From the NCBI GenBank assembly GCA_964546565.1, contig CAZJKC010000043.1:1-14337 (forward strand): a stretch of DNA of 14,337 nucleotides, read 5' to 3'. This DNA is from CAG-826 sp964546565 (GTDB lineage Bacteria > Bacillota_I > Bacilli_A > RFN20 > CAG-826). Under the pieces are notes generated by a model. The model was given only the letters and a program-made list of their open reading frames with translations, ran no database searches and had not been told where the DNA came from. A program made the translations under genes and the position numbers. Below are positions 1 to 7,183 of this stretch, piece by piece (within the stretch, counting starts at the first letter, position 1; every line of letters starts with the position of its first letter).

Positions 1-28
1 AATGAATAAAAATTATATATAAACCATC

Positions 29-346
29 TTATGATATTAAACTTCCAAACAATTTAGCAATAAATTCTAATACTTTACTTATTAATCGTGTTATGAAATT
101 TCCAAACTTAACTGTCATAGAACTTATATTACTAACATTATTTTCTACAACAACTTCCTTATTATCAATGTTGCCATCATCAATAATAATGCCAGCTTCT
201 ATATCATTTTCAAAATCATCAATTCGATTTTGTATCGAACTTTCCATATTATTTGACGATGTTATTGCATTCGATTGTGAAATGACACTTGTCAATATGA
301 TTCCTAAAGTTAAGACAATAAGAAAATCTTTTCCAAACTGTTTCAT
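29..346 (-). CDS. Small membrane-anchored protein, YqxA-like (DUF3679) candidate
   Basis: A 105-residue protein with one N-terminal hydrophobic segment (about residues 8-27), which could be an uncleaved anchor or a signal peptide. An acidic Asn/Asp-rich middle follows (about 35-72), then an amphipathic C-terminus (about 80-104, containing LISKVLEFIAKLF). The ATG at 344-346 has a GGGTGAT ribosome site six bases upstream. It lies 51 bases downstream of gpr on the same strand, so it is probably cotranscribed. In B. subtilis the genes after gpr are spoIIP and yqxA, and YqxA is also about 110 residues with an N-terminal membrane segment. Size, layout and position suggest a YqxA-like protein, but I see no decisive shared motif. 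The function of that family is unknown to me. Existence of the gene is likely; the family assignment is tentative. Confidence 0.6.
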   Translation of the reverse strand: MKQFGKDFLIVLTLGIILTSVISQSNAITSSNNMESSIQNRIDDFENDIEAGIIIDDGNIDNKEVVVENNVSNISSMTVKFGNFITRLISKVLEFIAKLFGSLIS

Positions 347-397
347 TAATTATCACCCATTACACTATAGTTCATAAGTTATAAGTAAATTGTCGAT

Positions 398-1264
398 TTA
401 CGTCAAAGAAGGATTTAAAGTTAAATTCAAACTATTACCTAAAATATCCGCCAATAGACTTATCATTTGCTCAATATCTTTACTAGTAAAAATATAATTT
501 TGCTCATTGTTTGATAAAAAGTTTTTAATAAATGAATAAGTTATTTTATCATCTTTTTCTTTATCAATTTGCTGAATCACATCATATATTAATGCTGCTC
601 CTTCCACTACTGTGGCAACACCTATTGAAATAACTGGGCATCCCATACTTTCACTATCAATTGTTAAACGATGATTATTAACACCACTTCCTGGATTAAT
701 ACCGGTATCAGTAATTTGTATTACTTTATAAAGACGATTAATCGCTGTCGTCGCTAAAGCATCAACAACAATTACCAATGAAAACTTCATTTCCTTCAAT
801 ATTGATTTAACCATCAATGCCGATTCCATCCCTGTTTGTGACATAACGCCAGGAACAAATGAAGAAACATCATATGTAAAACGAAAACCATTGGTCTTTT
901 TTAAATGACTAGTAACATTGATACATGTGATTGTTTTAGGGCCTAAAGCATCACTTGAATAATTAATATTACCTAATCCGACAATGAGAACTTTCTTTTT
1001 CTTTAGATGCATCTTCTTAATTATATCCTTAAGACATTTACTAATTAGGGAAATTAGATTGTCGCTACGACATAGCTCATTAATATCTTTAACTTCTAAA
1101 GAGATATAAGTTCCTTTTTTCTTTTGATAATAATTATCATCCTTTAATAAAGTTATTTTTGTTATTTTAACATGCTTGTCATATGATATTTCATGTTGGA
1201 TAACATCATTACTTTCTTGATATATTTCATCAGCAAAATCAAATACTCTTTTATTTTTTTTCAT
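398..1264 (-). CDS. gpr: Germination protease GPR (spore protease)
   Basis: GPR is made in the forespore as a zymogen and degrades small acid-soluble spore proteins during germination. Family hallmarks are all present: VGLGN (95-99) leading into DALGP (D105), FVPGVMSQTG (136-145), VVDALAT (D168), QITDTGINPGSGV (183-195) and the C-terminal helix after YIFTSKDIEQM. D105 and D168 match the two aspartates known to be essential in Bacillus GPR (Asp127 and Asp193 of the B. megaterium enzyme). At 288 residues it is shorter than Bacillus GPR (about 370). The region before the last helix is only about 25-30 residues, and the N-terminal propeptide looks short (FDFADE at 8-13 in place of the RTDLA-type cleavage site). 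The start ATG has a GGTGAT site. It is divergent from rpsT, as in Bacillus. I could not place a sporulation sigma-factor promoter. Confidence 0.95.
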   Translation of the reverse strand: MKKNKRVFDFADEIYQESNDVIQHEISYDKHVKITKITLLKDDNYYQKKKGTYISLEVKDINELCRSDNLISLISKCLKDIIKKMHLKKKKVLIVGLGNINYSSDALGPKTITCINVTSHLKKTNGFRFTYDVSSFVPGVMSQTGMESALMVKSILKEMKFSLVIVVDALATTAINRLYKVIQITDTGINPGSGVNNHRLTIDSESMGCPVISIGVATVVEGAALIYDVIQQIDKEKDDKITYSFIKNFLSNNEQNYIFTSKDIEQMISLLADILGNSLNLTLNPSLT

Positions 1265-1359
1265 ATCATCACCAATATTAATATGGTTGAATTTGCTTTA
1301 AAAAAAACAATTCCGCTAGTATCTTGCCCGATTTAATGCACAAAAAAATAGCATAAGTA

Positions 1360-1388
1360 TTGCAAGAAAATAGAACTTATGATATTAT
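1360..1388 (+). promoter_or_regulatory. Sigma-A-type promoter of rpsT
   Basis: The -35 box TTGCAA (1360-1365) and the -10 box TATTAT (1383-1388) are separated by exactly 17 bases. Transcription should start near 1395, giving a short leader of about 25 bases before the rpsT ATG at 1419. There is no room for a long structured leader. Confidence 0.8.
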
Positions 1389-1418
1389 AAATGACGCGTA
1401 TTGAAAGAGGTGACAACC

Positions 1419-1685
1419 ATGGCAAATATTAAATCACAAGTTAAACGCATTAAGACAAATGACAAAGCTCATGCCCGAAATATCGCAATGAAATCTGCTC
1501 TTCGTTCGGCATCAAAGAAAGTTCGCTTAGCAGTCGAATCCAAAGATTTAGCCGCTAGTGAAGCCGCTTTAAGAGAAGCTGTCCGTTTAATTGATAAATC
1601 CGTCAGCAAAGGTATTCAACATAAGAAAACTGCTGCTAGACAAAAAAGCCATCTCCAAACATTGGTTAATGGCTTAAAAGCTTAA
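1419..1685 (+). CDS. rpsT: 30S ribosomal protein S20
   Basis: An 88-residue basic protein beginning MANIKSQVKRIKTNDKAHA, the classic S20 start, rich in Lys/Arg/Ala and mostly helical. S20 binds 16S rRNA early in assembly of the 30S subunit. The ATG at 1419 is chosen over the in-frame TTG at 1401 because AGAGGTG lies just upstream of the ATG and because S20 proteins normally begin MANIKS. The length matches the family. It is a single-gene unit with its own promoter and terminator, divergent from gpr and convergent with holA, as in Bacillus. Confidence 0.98.
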   Translation: MANIKSQVKRIKTNDKAHARNIAMKSALRSASKKVRLAVESKDLAASEAALREAVRLIDKSVSKGIQHKKTAARQKSHLQTLVNGLKA

Positions 1686-1700
1686 TTGATTTAATAAACT

Positions 1701-1725
1701 AACATCCATTTGGATGTTTTTTTTT
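1701..1725 (+). terminator. Rho-independent terminator of rpsT
   Basis: A perfect 7-bp stem (AACATCC at 1701-1707, GGATGTT at 1712-1718) with a 4-base loop is followed by a run of T to 1725. It begins 15 bases after the rpsT stop and overlaps the holA stop codon (1724-1726) on the other strand. On the minus strand the hairpin lacks a good T-run, so it mainly serves rpsT. Confidence 0.9.
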
Positions 1726-2683
1726 AAAATTTAAGCAAAAACATTTCAAAAGCAAAGAAACGATCGACTTTTCCACTTTTTATTTCGTAATCTAAATGAT
1801 AAAGATAATCAAGTGTATTTAAGACTTTGGTAATGGAAACATTTTTTAAATGACCTCTTCCTAACTTGACTCGATATTCATGAATACCTAAAACTTTTGC
1901 AATATCATAATTGTTAGAATACTGGCTTGTTAAGTAATCAATTTCTGATAATAATCGAAATTGATTAGCTAAAAGAGAAATCAAACGAACAGGTTCTTCA
2001 TTTTCCACTAATAAATCACGATATATTTTAAGAGCTTCGTCTTTTTTCTTTTTTAGCAAATAATCAAAAATGGCAAAAGCATTTTCTTCTAAAGGACGGG
2101 CGACCATTAATTCGATATCAGTGAGTGTCAAATGATTTCGATATAAAGAAAGTTTTTTCGCCTCATTCGTAAAACGTAAGGCATCTCCTTGAACACGGAT
2201 TGCCAATTCTTCAGCAGCGTCATCATCAATTGTCACATTTAAACGCGTAAAGTATTTTTTAATATAAAGAGGCCATTCTTCTTTCGTAATTTCTTTGGCT
2301 TCAATTATTTTCGCTATCGACTTTAATTTTTTAACTATTACCGATTTTTCTAACAGTTTATCAGTTTCAAAAATAAAAATGATATCGCAAAAAGGATTCG
2401 GTGCCTCTAAATACTTACTTAAAAGATCAAAATTATGCTCTACTTTTATTTTTTCTTTAGGCTTATCTGAGGCTAAAAAGAACGAATTATAAACGACAAT
2501 AGCCTTATTTTCTCCTGTTAATGATGGCAATTCAGCATCAAACAAGATATCATCAATTGAAGTTTCATACAATGAGTATTTCACATAATGAAATTCGTCT
2601 AATACTCCTAAATTATCTTTCAAGATTTTTTTACATTGATTTTCAAGAATTAAGCCTTGAACACCGAATAAAACATAAATCAT
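1724..2683 (-). CDS. holA: DNA polymerase III delta subunit
   Basis: A 319-residue protein of the HolA/YqeN family, the clamp-loader subunit that opens the beta sliding clamp. Seen: the N-terminal beta-strand start MIYVLFGVQ, the acidic helical middle, the segment VQGDALRFTNEAKKL, and ENAFAIFDYLLKKKKDEAL followed by LISLLANQFRLLSEI. These match the usual HolA domain pattern. No Walker A motif is present, as expected for delta. The ATG at 2681-2683 is preferred because GAAGG lies 8 bases upstream and the protein then starts at the usual point; two in-frame upstream ATGs (2717-2719 and 2699-2701) would add 12 or 6 residues without family support. It overlaps the end of comEC by 41 bases and is the last gene of the comEA-comEC-holA unit. 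Confidence 0.93.
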   Translation of the reverse strand: MIYVLFGVQGLILENQCKKILKDNLGVLDEFHYVKYSLYETSIDDILFDAELPSLTGENKAIVVYNSFFLASDKPKEKIKVEHNFDLLSKYLEAPNPFCDIIFIFETDKLLEKSVIVKKLKSIAKIIEAKEITKEEWPLYIKKYFTRLNVTIDDDAAEELAIRVQGDALRFTNEAKKLSLYRNHLTLTDIELMVARPLEENAFAIFDYLLKKKKDEALKIYRDLLVENEEPVRLISLLANQFRLLSEIDYLTSQYSNNYDIAKVLGIHEYRVKLGRGHLKNVSITKVLNTLDYLYHLDYEIKSGKVDRFFAFEMFLLKF

Positions 2684-4712
2684 CTTCGTGCCTTCTTTCA
2701 TAGTAAGTATACCATACAAATTGCACCATCTTAAATAACGAAATTTGCTTTTTATCCTGATATGTAATTGTGCCTTCCATATCCGTCCTTCTTATTATTA
2801 TAGATAGTTTTTTAAGGCGTTCTAAAACTTCTTGATGAGGATGATGATAAACATTATTTTGGCCACAAGATATAATAGCCTCTTGAGGATGAACCATTTT
2901 CAAAAAAGAATATGAAGATGATGTTTTGGAGCCGTGATGGCCTATTTTAATAATGTCATGTGATATTAACTTACTAGATTTTAATAACAAATCCTCCACC
3001 TCAATACCAGCATCACCCATTAAAAGAAATGATTTATTTAACAAATTAAACGATAAAACCCGTGATTTATTATTTTCATCACTAAATTTATTTTTATAGA
3101 TGTTTAAATCCGTAACTTGGCATGTCTTCAATTTTAAAGGAAAATCATCATCAGTAACTACTTTCTTTATATAATTATTTTCTAATAAAGTTGATAAGCC
3201 TCCAATATGATCAAAGTCATTATGTGAAGCTATAAAATAATCAATATACGAAATCCTTCTTTTTTTAAAAAATGGTAATAAACTTTCTTCCGCTATATCA
3301 AACTTTGTATTTCCACCCGTATCAACCAATAAAGTCATACCTTGATTTTCTATCAATATTGCATCGCCTTGGCCCACATTAATAAAACTGACATAATCAT
3401 GAACAAAGCGATAAGGAACAATACTAATAACTATCAATAAAGTACTTATCGCTACTACTTTTTTATTCTTTTGGCCACGTCCATGATTAAAAAAGAAGAC
3501 CAAAACTAAAAAAACAAACACGATAAGATAAAAAAAAGAAATATAACCAACCGTTATTTTTAAGGATATATTATCTAACAAATTTAAAAATTTATAATAA
3601 AGATTAGCTACTATTGCTAAATAATTAAATGCCCTCAAATAAAATAGATAACTATATGCCAAAATAAAAGGTGTCATTAATGGTATTAATAATTGAAAAA
3701 AAGGCGACATGATATTTATTTCATAATTTTTATATCCTTCAAGTAACATGAAAAATAATTGTAAAATAACAAAGGTTATTACTTTTTTCTTTCTTATCTT
3801 GAAGCGAAACATCAATTGATTTAAAACGATGATAAAAAGGCTCAAACAATAAATTAAAAGAAAACTATCTTGATACCCAAAAAAGGGATTAATCAATAAT
3901 AAAATTAAACCACTGAGTGATATCTTTTTTAAAGATGATAATTCTTTATTCTTTTTTTGATATATAAATACTATTAATTCATCAAGAATCGTTTTTATAA
4001 AGAAAAGACGTATTGGTCTTAAAATCATAAAAGGGAGAATAACTAATAAATGTTTAAAAAAGCGATGTTTCCCTTTCTTACTTTCTAACTTATTAAAAAG
4101 AAAGCGAAAGAAAAAAGCGCTAATAGTAAAAAAATAGTAAAAGTGCAAATTATCCATCAGCGTCGATAACAATCCTTCACTACTTTCACCAAATAGCAAA
4201 AGCTTTGTTAATTGAAAAGTCTTCTCATCACATGCCGTTTTTAAATATCGTAAAATCGTTCTTGTTTTGAGAATACTTTTAATCTTATATTGTTCTTTAT
4301 CGATGTTTAATTGATAAAAAACGCCTTTATGTTCTAAATAATCTTGAAAATCAAATTGCGATTCGATAATGGTAAAATTCATCTTTTGTATAGAACCTTC
4401 AAGATATAAAAAATCACCTATCTCTTTTTTATTATTTTTTTCATATACATAATAAGTCGTTTTCCATGTTCTTAATAAATAGTAATTTTCTTTGCTTTCT
4501 TGAACTACACCATATCCTTGAAAAGAAGAAGGACTTGAAACATTCATTGATATAGTCAGTAAAAAAGTAAAAATGAAGGGCACTAACAAGTAACGCGTTT
4601 TATTTTTCTTTTTTAAAACAATAATTATAAAAAGTAAAGGTATTATTAAATACCAATTAGGGAATAAATGACATATCAAAAGACAACTGAGAAAAAGTAA
4701 AAAAGCAATCAT
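2643..4712 (-). CDS. comEC: DNA uptake channel protein ComEC/Rec2
   Basis: A 689-residue polytopic protein expected to carry single-stranded DNA across the membrane during transformation. Residues 1-56 form N-terminal membrane segments, about 60-150 an OB-fold-like extracellular domain (DUF4131 type), about 165-440 the competence membrane domain, and 441-660 a metallo-beta-lactamase domain. The latter has FINVGQGDAILIENQG, LLVDTGG, HNDFDH (H497, D499, D501, H502), MGDAG (D567) and KIGHHGS (592-593), so the metal-site residues look intact. The usual SGLH motif of the membrane domain is replaced by ISAFFF at about 197-202. The length is shorter than Bacillus ComEC (about 776). The ATG overlaps the comEA stop in an ATGA, with no separate ribosome site, so translation is probably coupled. 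The C-terminal tail runs 41 bases into holA. Confidence 0.93.
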   Translation of the reverse strand: MIAFLLFLSCLLICHLFPNWYLIIPLLFIIIVLKKKNKTRYLLVPFIFTFLLTISMNVSSPSSFQGYGVVQESKENYYLLRTWKTTYYVYEKNNKKEIGDFLYLEGSIQKMNFTIIESQFDFQDYLEHKGVFYQLNIDKEQYKIKSILKTRTILRYLKTACDEKTFQLTKLLLFGESSEGLLSTLMDNLHFYYFFTISAFFFRFLFNKLESKKGKHRFFKHLLVILPFMILRPIRLFFIKTILDELIVFIYQKKNKELSSLKKISLSGLILLLINPFFGYQDSFLLIYCLSLFIIVLNQLMFRFKIRKKKVITFVILQLFFMLLEGYKNYEINIMSPFFQLLIPLMTPFILAYSYLFYLRAFNYLAIVANLYYKFLNLLDNISLKITVGYISFFYLIVFVFLVLVFFFNHGRGQKNKKVVAISTLLIVISIVPYRFVHDYVSFINVGQGDAILIENQGMTLLVDTGGNTKFDIAEESLLPFFKKRRISYIDYFIASHNDFDHIGGLSTLLENNYIKKVVTDDDFPLKLKTCQVTDLNIYKNKFSDENNKSRVLSFNLLNKSFLLMGDAGIEVEDLLLKSSKLISHDIIKIGHHGSKTSSSYSFLKMVHPQEAIISCGQNNVYHHPHQEVLERLKKLSIIIRRTDMEGTITYQDKKQISLFKMVQFVWYTYYERRHEDDLCFIRCSRLNS

Positions 4713-5245
4713 GATAAACAGATATAGTTCTTTATTCTTTCAAATGTAGCGTTTCCAATACCATTGACTTTTAATAAATCCTCAAGACAAGTAAAAGGGC
4801 CATTTTGATCACGATAATCAATAATTGCGGTTGCAATCGCCGAACCTATACCTTGTATAGTCATCAATTCTTCTTTATCAGCTTTATTAATATTGACTTT
4901 TTGAATTTCAACCGGTTCACAAATATCAGTCGATGTTACTTTAGGAGCAATATAATAAGATTTATTGTCTTCTAAGACGCATGACAATATATAGGCACTA
5001 GAATCAGCCTTATCTGTTACTCCACCAGCAGCTTCAATCAACTCATTTAAAGTGGAATTTTCATCTAATATATAACTACCTTCATGAAGAACTTCACCGC
5101 TGATACTGACCGTAATTTTTCCTTCTACTACACTCACAATATTATTTCCATTGCTCGCAATAGAAGAAACATTCGGGTCAAATAAAAGAAATAAACTTAA
5201 GCATATAAACATTATTGCTAAAATCATAACAAACGTCTTCGACAT
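4709..5245 (-). CDS. comEA: Competence DNA receptor ComEA
   Basis: A 178-residue membrane-anchored protein that binds double-stranded DNA at the cell surface and passes it to ComEC. It has an N-terminal membrane segment (about 4-23), an SLBB-type beta-grasp domain (about 43-103, with VSISGEVLHEGSY and LNELIEAAGGV), and a double helix-hairpin-helix DNA-binding domain (about 116-175, with VNINKADKEELMTIQGIG and LLKVNGIGNATFERIKNY). The ATG at 5243-5245 follows GAGGTGA at ideal spacing; a GTG at 5252-5254 lies inside that ribosome site and is unlikely to be the start. It ends in TGA overlapping the comEC ATG. No comEB lies between comEA and comEC, unlike B. subtilis. A terminator separates it from greA, but I found no convincing promoter in the 85-base gap. 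Confidence 0.94.
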   Translation of the reverse strand: MSKTFVMILAIMFICLSLFLLFDPNVSSIASNGNNIVSVVEGKITVSISGEVLHEGSYILDENSTLNELIEAAGGVTDKADSSAYILSCVLEDNKSYYIAPKVTSTDICEPVEIQKVNINKADKEELMTIQGIGSAIATAIIDYRDQNGPFTCLEDLLKVNGIGNATFERIKNYICLS

Positions 5246-5290
5246 AAAAATCACCTCAATAAATAATTAGAGATGAAAAATAAAATACCT

Positions 5291-5321
5291 AAAAAAAATG
5301 ATATACGACAATGTATATCAT
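5291..5321 (-). terminator. Rho-independent terminator of greA
   Basis: Read on the minus strand: a 9-bp perfect stem (ATGATATAC / GTATATCAT, plus-strand 5313-5321 and 5298-5306) with a 6-base loop, followed by a T-run (plus-strand A run from 5298 down to 5291). It begins 10 bases after the greA stop, so comEA is either expressed from its own start site or by readthrough. Confidence 0.85.
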
Positions 5322-5330
5322 CTAAAATCA

Positions 5331-5798
5331 TTATTGAATTTTTACAATCTTAACGGTATATGGGTTAATGGCTTTCACATTAACAACATCACCTGGTTTT
5401 TTACCAAATATCGCTTCACCTAATGCACATTCATTGGATATTAAACCTTTAATAGGATTAGCTTCAACTGAGCCTACCAAAGTATAGGTCTCTTCTTCAT
5501 TTGTATCTACATCACAAATGGTTACAGTCGATCCAAGTTTAACCATTTTCACAGAATTATCTTCTTCGATGATTTGCGAATTTGCAAGAATATTTTCAAT
5601 TTGCGTAATACGTCCTTCAACTTCCGCTTGTTTGGCACGTGCTGCATCATAATCGGCGTTTTCCGATAAGTCACCTTGAGCTCGTGCAGCTTTTAATTCT
5701 TCAATGACTTCAGGACGAATATGATCAATTAATTCCCGTAATTCTTTTTCTAATTTAGCTTTACCAGATTTGGTAAGAATAATTTTTTCTTGTTCCAT
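5331..5798 (-). CDS. greA: Transcript cleavage factor GreA
   Basis: A 155-residue GreA. It enters the secondary channel of RNA polymerase and stimulates cleavage of backtracked RNA. The N-terminal coiled coil (about 8-76) carries the tip motif GDLSENADYDAAR (42-54), with the acidic residues D43 and E46 that serve the polymerase active site. The C-terminal FKBP-like domain (about 82-155) includes KLGSTVTI, NPIKGLISNECALGEAIFGKKPGD and the closing VKIVKIQ. The ATG at 5796-5798 is chosen because GreA proteins start about 8 residues before LTKSGKAKLEKEL and because AGGAG lies upstream; a longer in-frame reading would add 10 unsupported residues. It has its own promoter and terminator. Confidence 0.97.
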   Translation of the reverse strand: MEQEKIILTKSGKAKLEKELRELIDHIRPEVIEELKAARAQGDLSENADYDAARAKQAEVEGRITQIENILANSQIIEEDNSVKMVKLGSTVTICDVDTNEEETYTLVGSVEANPIKGLISNECALGEAIFGKKPGDVVNVKAINPYTVKIVKIQ

Positions 5799-5830
5799 AA
5801 TAATTAGTCTCCTCTTTTCATTTCGCAAAT

Positions 5831-5859
5831 ATTATAGCAATAAACAAAGTAAATGTAAA
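5831..5859 (-). promoter_or_regulatory. Sigma-A-type promoter of greA
   Basis: On the minus strand, TTTACA (plus-strand 5854-5859) and a consensus TATAAT (plus-strand 5831-5836) are separated by 17 bases. Transcription should start near 5824, about 25 bases before the greA ATG. Confidence 0.8.
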
Positions 5860-5913
5860 TTAATTTTAAATGTCATTTTCATTGAAAAATAAGACACAAA
5901 TCGATAAATAAAC

Positions 5914-7170
5914 TTAGTTTTTAACAAGATAATTACAGCAAAGTTTAAAGATATCAGTATTATCCCAATATGGTAAGCCTTCTAATGAAGAAAAATGGTT
6001 TGAATATTTTTGAGTAAAATCAGAAATATCACCACGTATCGCAATATCAACACGAGTTCGTGAATGATTTTGGGTTAACCATTTAATGTTGCTTAAAATG
6101 TTTTCTTGGGTACTTGTTTCACGGTCAAAATATAAGCCGCCCGTTTCATGATCAGCTGTTACTACAATTAAAGTATCATCACGAGTCGCTGCCCATTGAT
6201 CAGCAACTTTTACCGCTTCATTGAAGCCTACTAATTCTTTCATCATTTCATAACTTTGATTGGCGTGACTATCTTTATCAATATTAGCCCCCTCAACCAT
6301 TAAGAAAAAGCCTTCATCATTATCAAGATAATCTAATGAAAATGCTGTTAATTCCGCAAGAGTGGGAGCACGAGGATCTTGACGAGGCATAACTCCATTG
6401 AATAATCCTAATATTTTATCTGACTCTTTGTTTAATTGTTCAACATTATATGCGATATCAAAGCCGTTATCTTGAAACAGCTTTTCATATGTTTCTTGAT
6501 CATTTTTATAATTCTTTTCAATTTGTGCCAAAACTAAATCAGCATCGCTAACGGCCACTTGTTTAATAATTTCCTCAGCCATATGTCGTTCTGAAACATG
6601 GACTAAAAAATCACTAGGTGTTGCGCCCACTAAATTATCACTAGTCAAAACTCCGGTTTTCTTATTTATCCCATGAGCAATCTCGACTAAGTTTTCAATA
6701 GGGTTATCAAAAATATCAAGACCAACTTGCGAGTTAACTAATTTTTGTCCACAAGCAATGGCACTTCCACCAGCTGCACTATCGGTATAAGTGGTCACAA
6801 CACCACTTTGACCAATATTACTTCCGCCATATGGCGAAGGTGTTCCATCATATAAAGACGCATTCTCTTCGGGACGAATTAAACTCTTAGTCTCATCTAA
6901 AGTAAAGCCTGCGCTTGATAAAGAATCGGTATTAGAATAAGCATGATAGTTCCAATCATCATTAACTTGGTCGAAAACCAGCGACTCTCCTAAATATATA
7001 TTTGCAGCATCAACATGATTGGGACCCATGCCATCACCAATAAACACAATAACATTTTTATATTTTGTTGCGGTTTGAGAAACATTTTCATTGTTAGAAT
7101 TAGGAGTCAATAAAGATAAAGATCCTATTAAAAGGAATATCGGGTTTAATATTAATATTTTTTTCATCAT
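5914..7170 (-). CDS. Exported alkaline phosphatase (PhoA/PhoB family)
   Basis: A 418-residue phosphomonoesterase of the alkaline phosphatase superfamily, expected outside the membrane, releasing phosphate from organic esters. The N-terminal hydrophobic segment (about 4-22) looks like a signal peptide or anchor and lacks a lipobox. Active-site features: VIVFIGDGMG (D46), YTDSAAGGSA with S131 as the likely nucleophile, SDNLVGATPSDF (178-188), MVEGANIDKDSH (E293, D298, H302), VVTADHETGG (D340, H341), and NHSRTRV (H369) as the likely last metal ligand. All expected metal-binding positions are filled, so it should be active. Two tandem ATGs occur (7168-7170 and 7165-7167). AAAGGAG lies 6 bases before the first, right after the stop of the upstream lipoprotein gene. 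It is the second gene of a two-gene unit. No Pho-box-like repeat and no convincing terminator were seen. Confidence 0.95.
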   Translation of the reverse strand: MMKKILILNPIFLLIGSLSLLTPNSNNENVSQTATKYKNVIVFIGDGMGPNHVDAANIYLGESLVFDQVNDDWNYHAYSNTDSLSSAGFTLDETKSLIRPEENASLYDGTPSPYGGSNIGQSGVVTTYTDSAAGGSAIACGQKLVNSQVGLDIFDNPIENLVEIAHGINKKTGVLTSDNLVGATPSDFLVHVSERHMAEEIIKQVAVSDADLVLAQIEKNYKNDQETYEKLFQDNGFDIAYNVEQLNKESDKILGLFNGVMPRQDPRAPTLAELTAFSLDYLDNDEGFFLMVEGANIDKDSHANQSYEMMKELVGFNEAVKVADQWAATRDDTLIVVTADHETGGLYFDRETSTQENILSNIKWLTQNHSRTRVDIAIRGDISDFTQKYSNHFSSLEGLPYWDNTDIFKLCCNYLVKN

Positions 7171-7176
7171 CGTTAA

Positions 7177-7183
7177 CTCCTTT
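7177..7183 (-). promoter_or_regulatory. Ribosome binding site of the phosphatase gene, abutting the lipoprotein stop
   Basis: AAAGGAG on the minus strand directly follows the lipoprotein TAG (plus-strand 7184-7186) and lies 6 bases before the first of two tandem ATGs. It sets the phosphatase start and leaves no room for a separate promoter between the two genes, so they are probably one transcript. Confidence 0.8.

Noticed and set aside
93..377. Plus-strand open frame of 94 codons opposite the YqxA-like gene
   Set aside because: It lies almost wholly antisense to the better-supported minus gene, lacks a good ribosome site, and is best read as a shadow. The same applies to the plus-strand frames inside holA, the lipoprotein and exporter subunit 2, and to the extra frames inside the lipoprotein and LysR genes.
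361..401. Hairpin between gpr and the downstream small gene as a terminator
   Set aside because: The GTAAAT/ATTTAC stem overlaps the gpr stop codon, is A/T-rich and is not followed by a T-run.
1265..1345. Forespore (sigma F or sigma G) promoter for gpr
   Set aside because: GATACTA and CATATTA resemble a sigma G -10 box on the minus strand, but neither has a matching -35 at 17-18 bases; the nearest GCATTA is only about 11 bases away. No sigma F -10 pattern fits either.
4709..4712. Reassignment of UGA to tryptophan (mycoplasma code)
   Set aside because: comEA ends in TGA exactly at the usual ComEA length, and Trp is encoded by TGG in the genes read here, so the standard bacterial code applies.
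5243..5254. GTG start for comEA at 5252-5254
   Set aside because: The GTG is part of the GAGGTGA ribosome site for the ATG at 5243-5245, so it cannot serve both roles. The in-frame GTG at 13354 of the LysR gene was rejected for the same reason.
5860..5913. Terminator after the alkaline phosphatase gene
   Set aside because: Only short A/T-only inverted repeats are present, with no G/C stem followed by a T-run.
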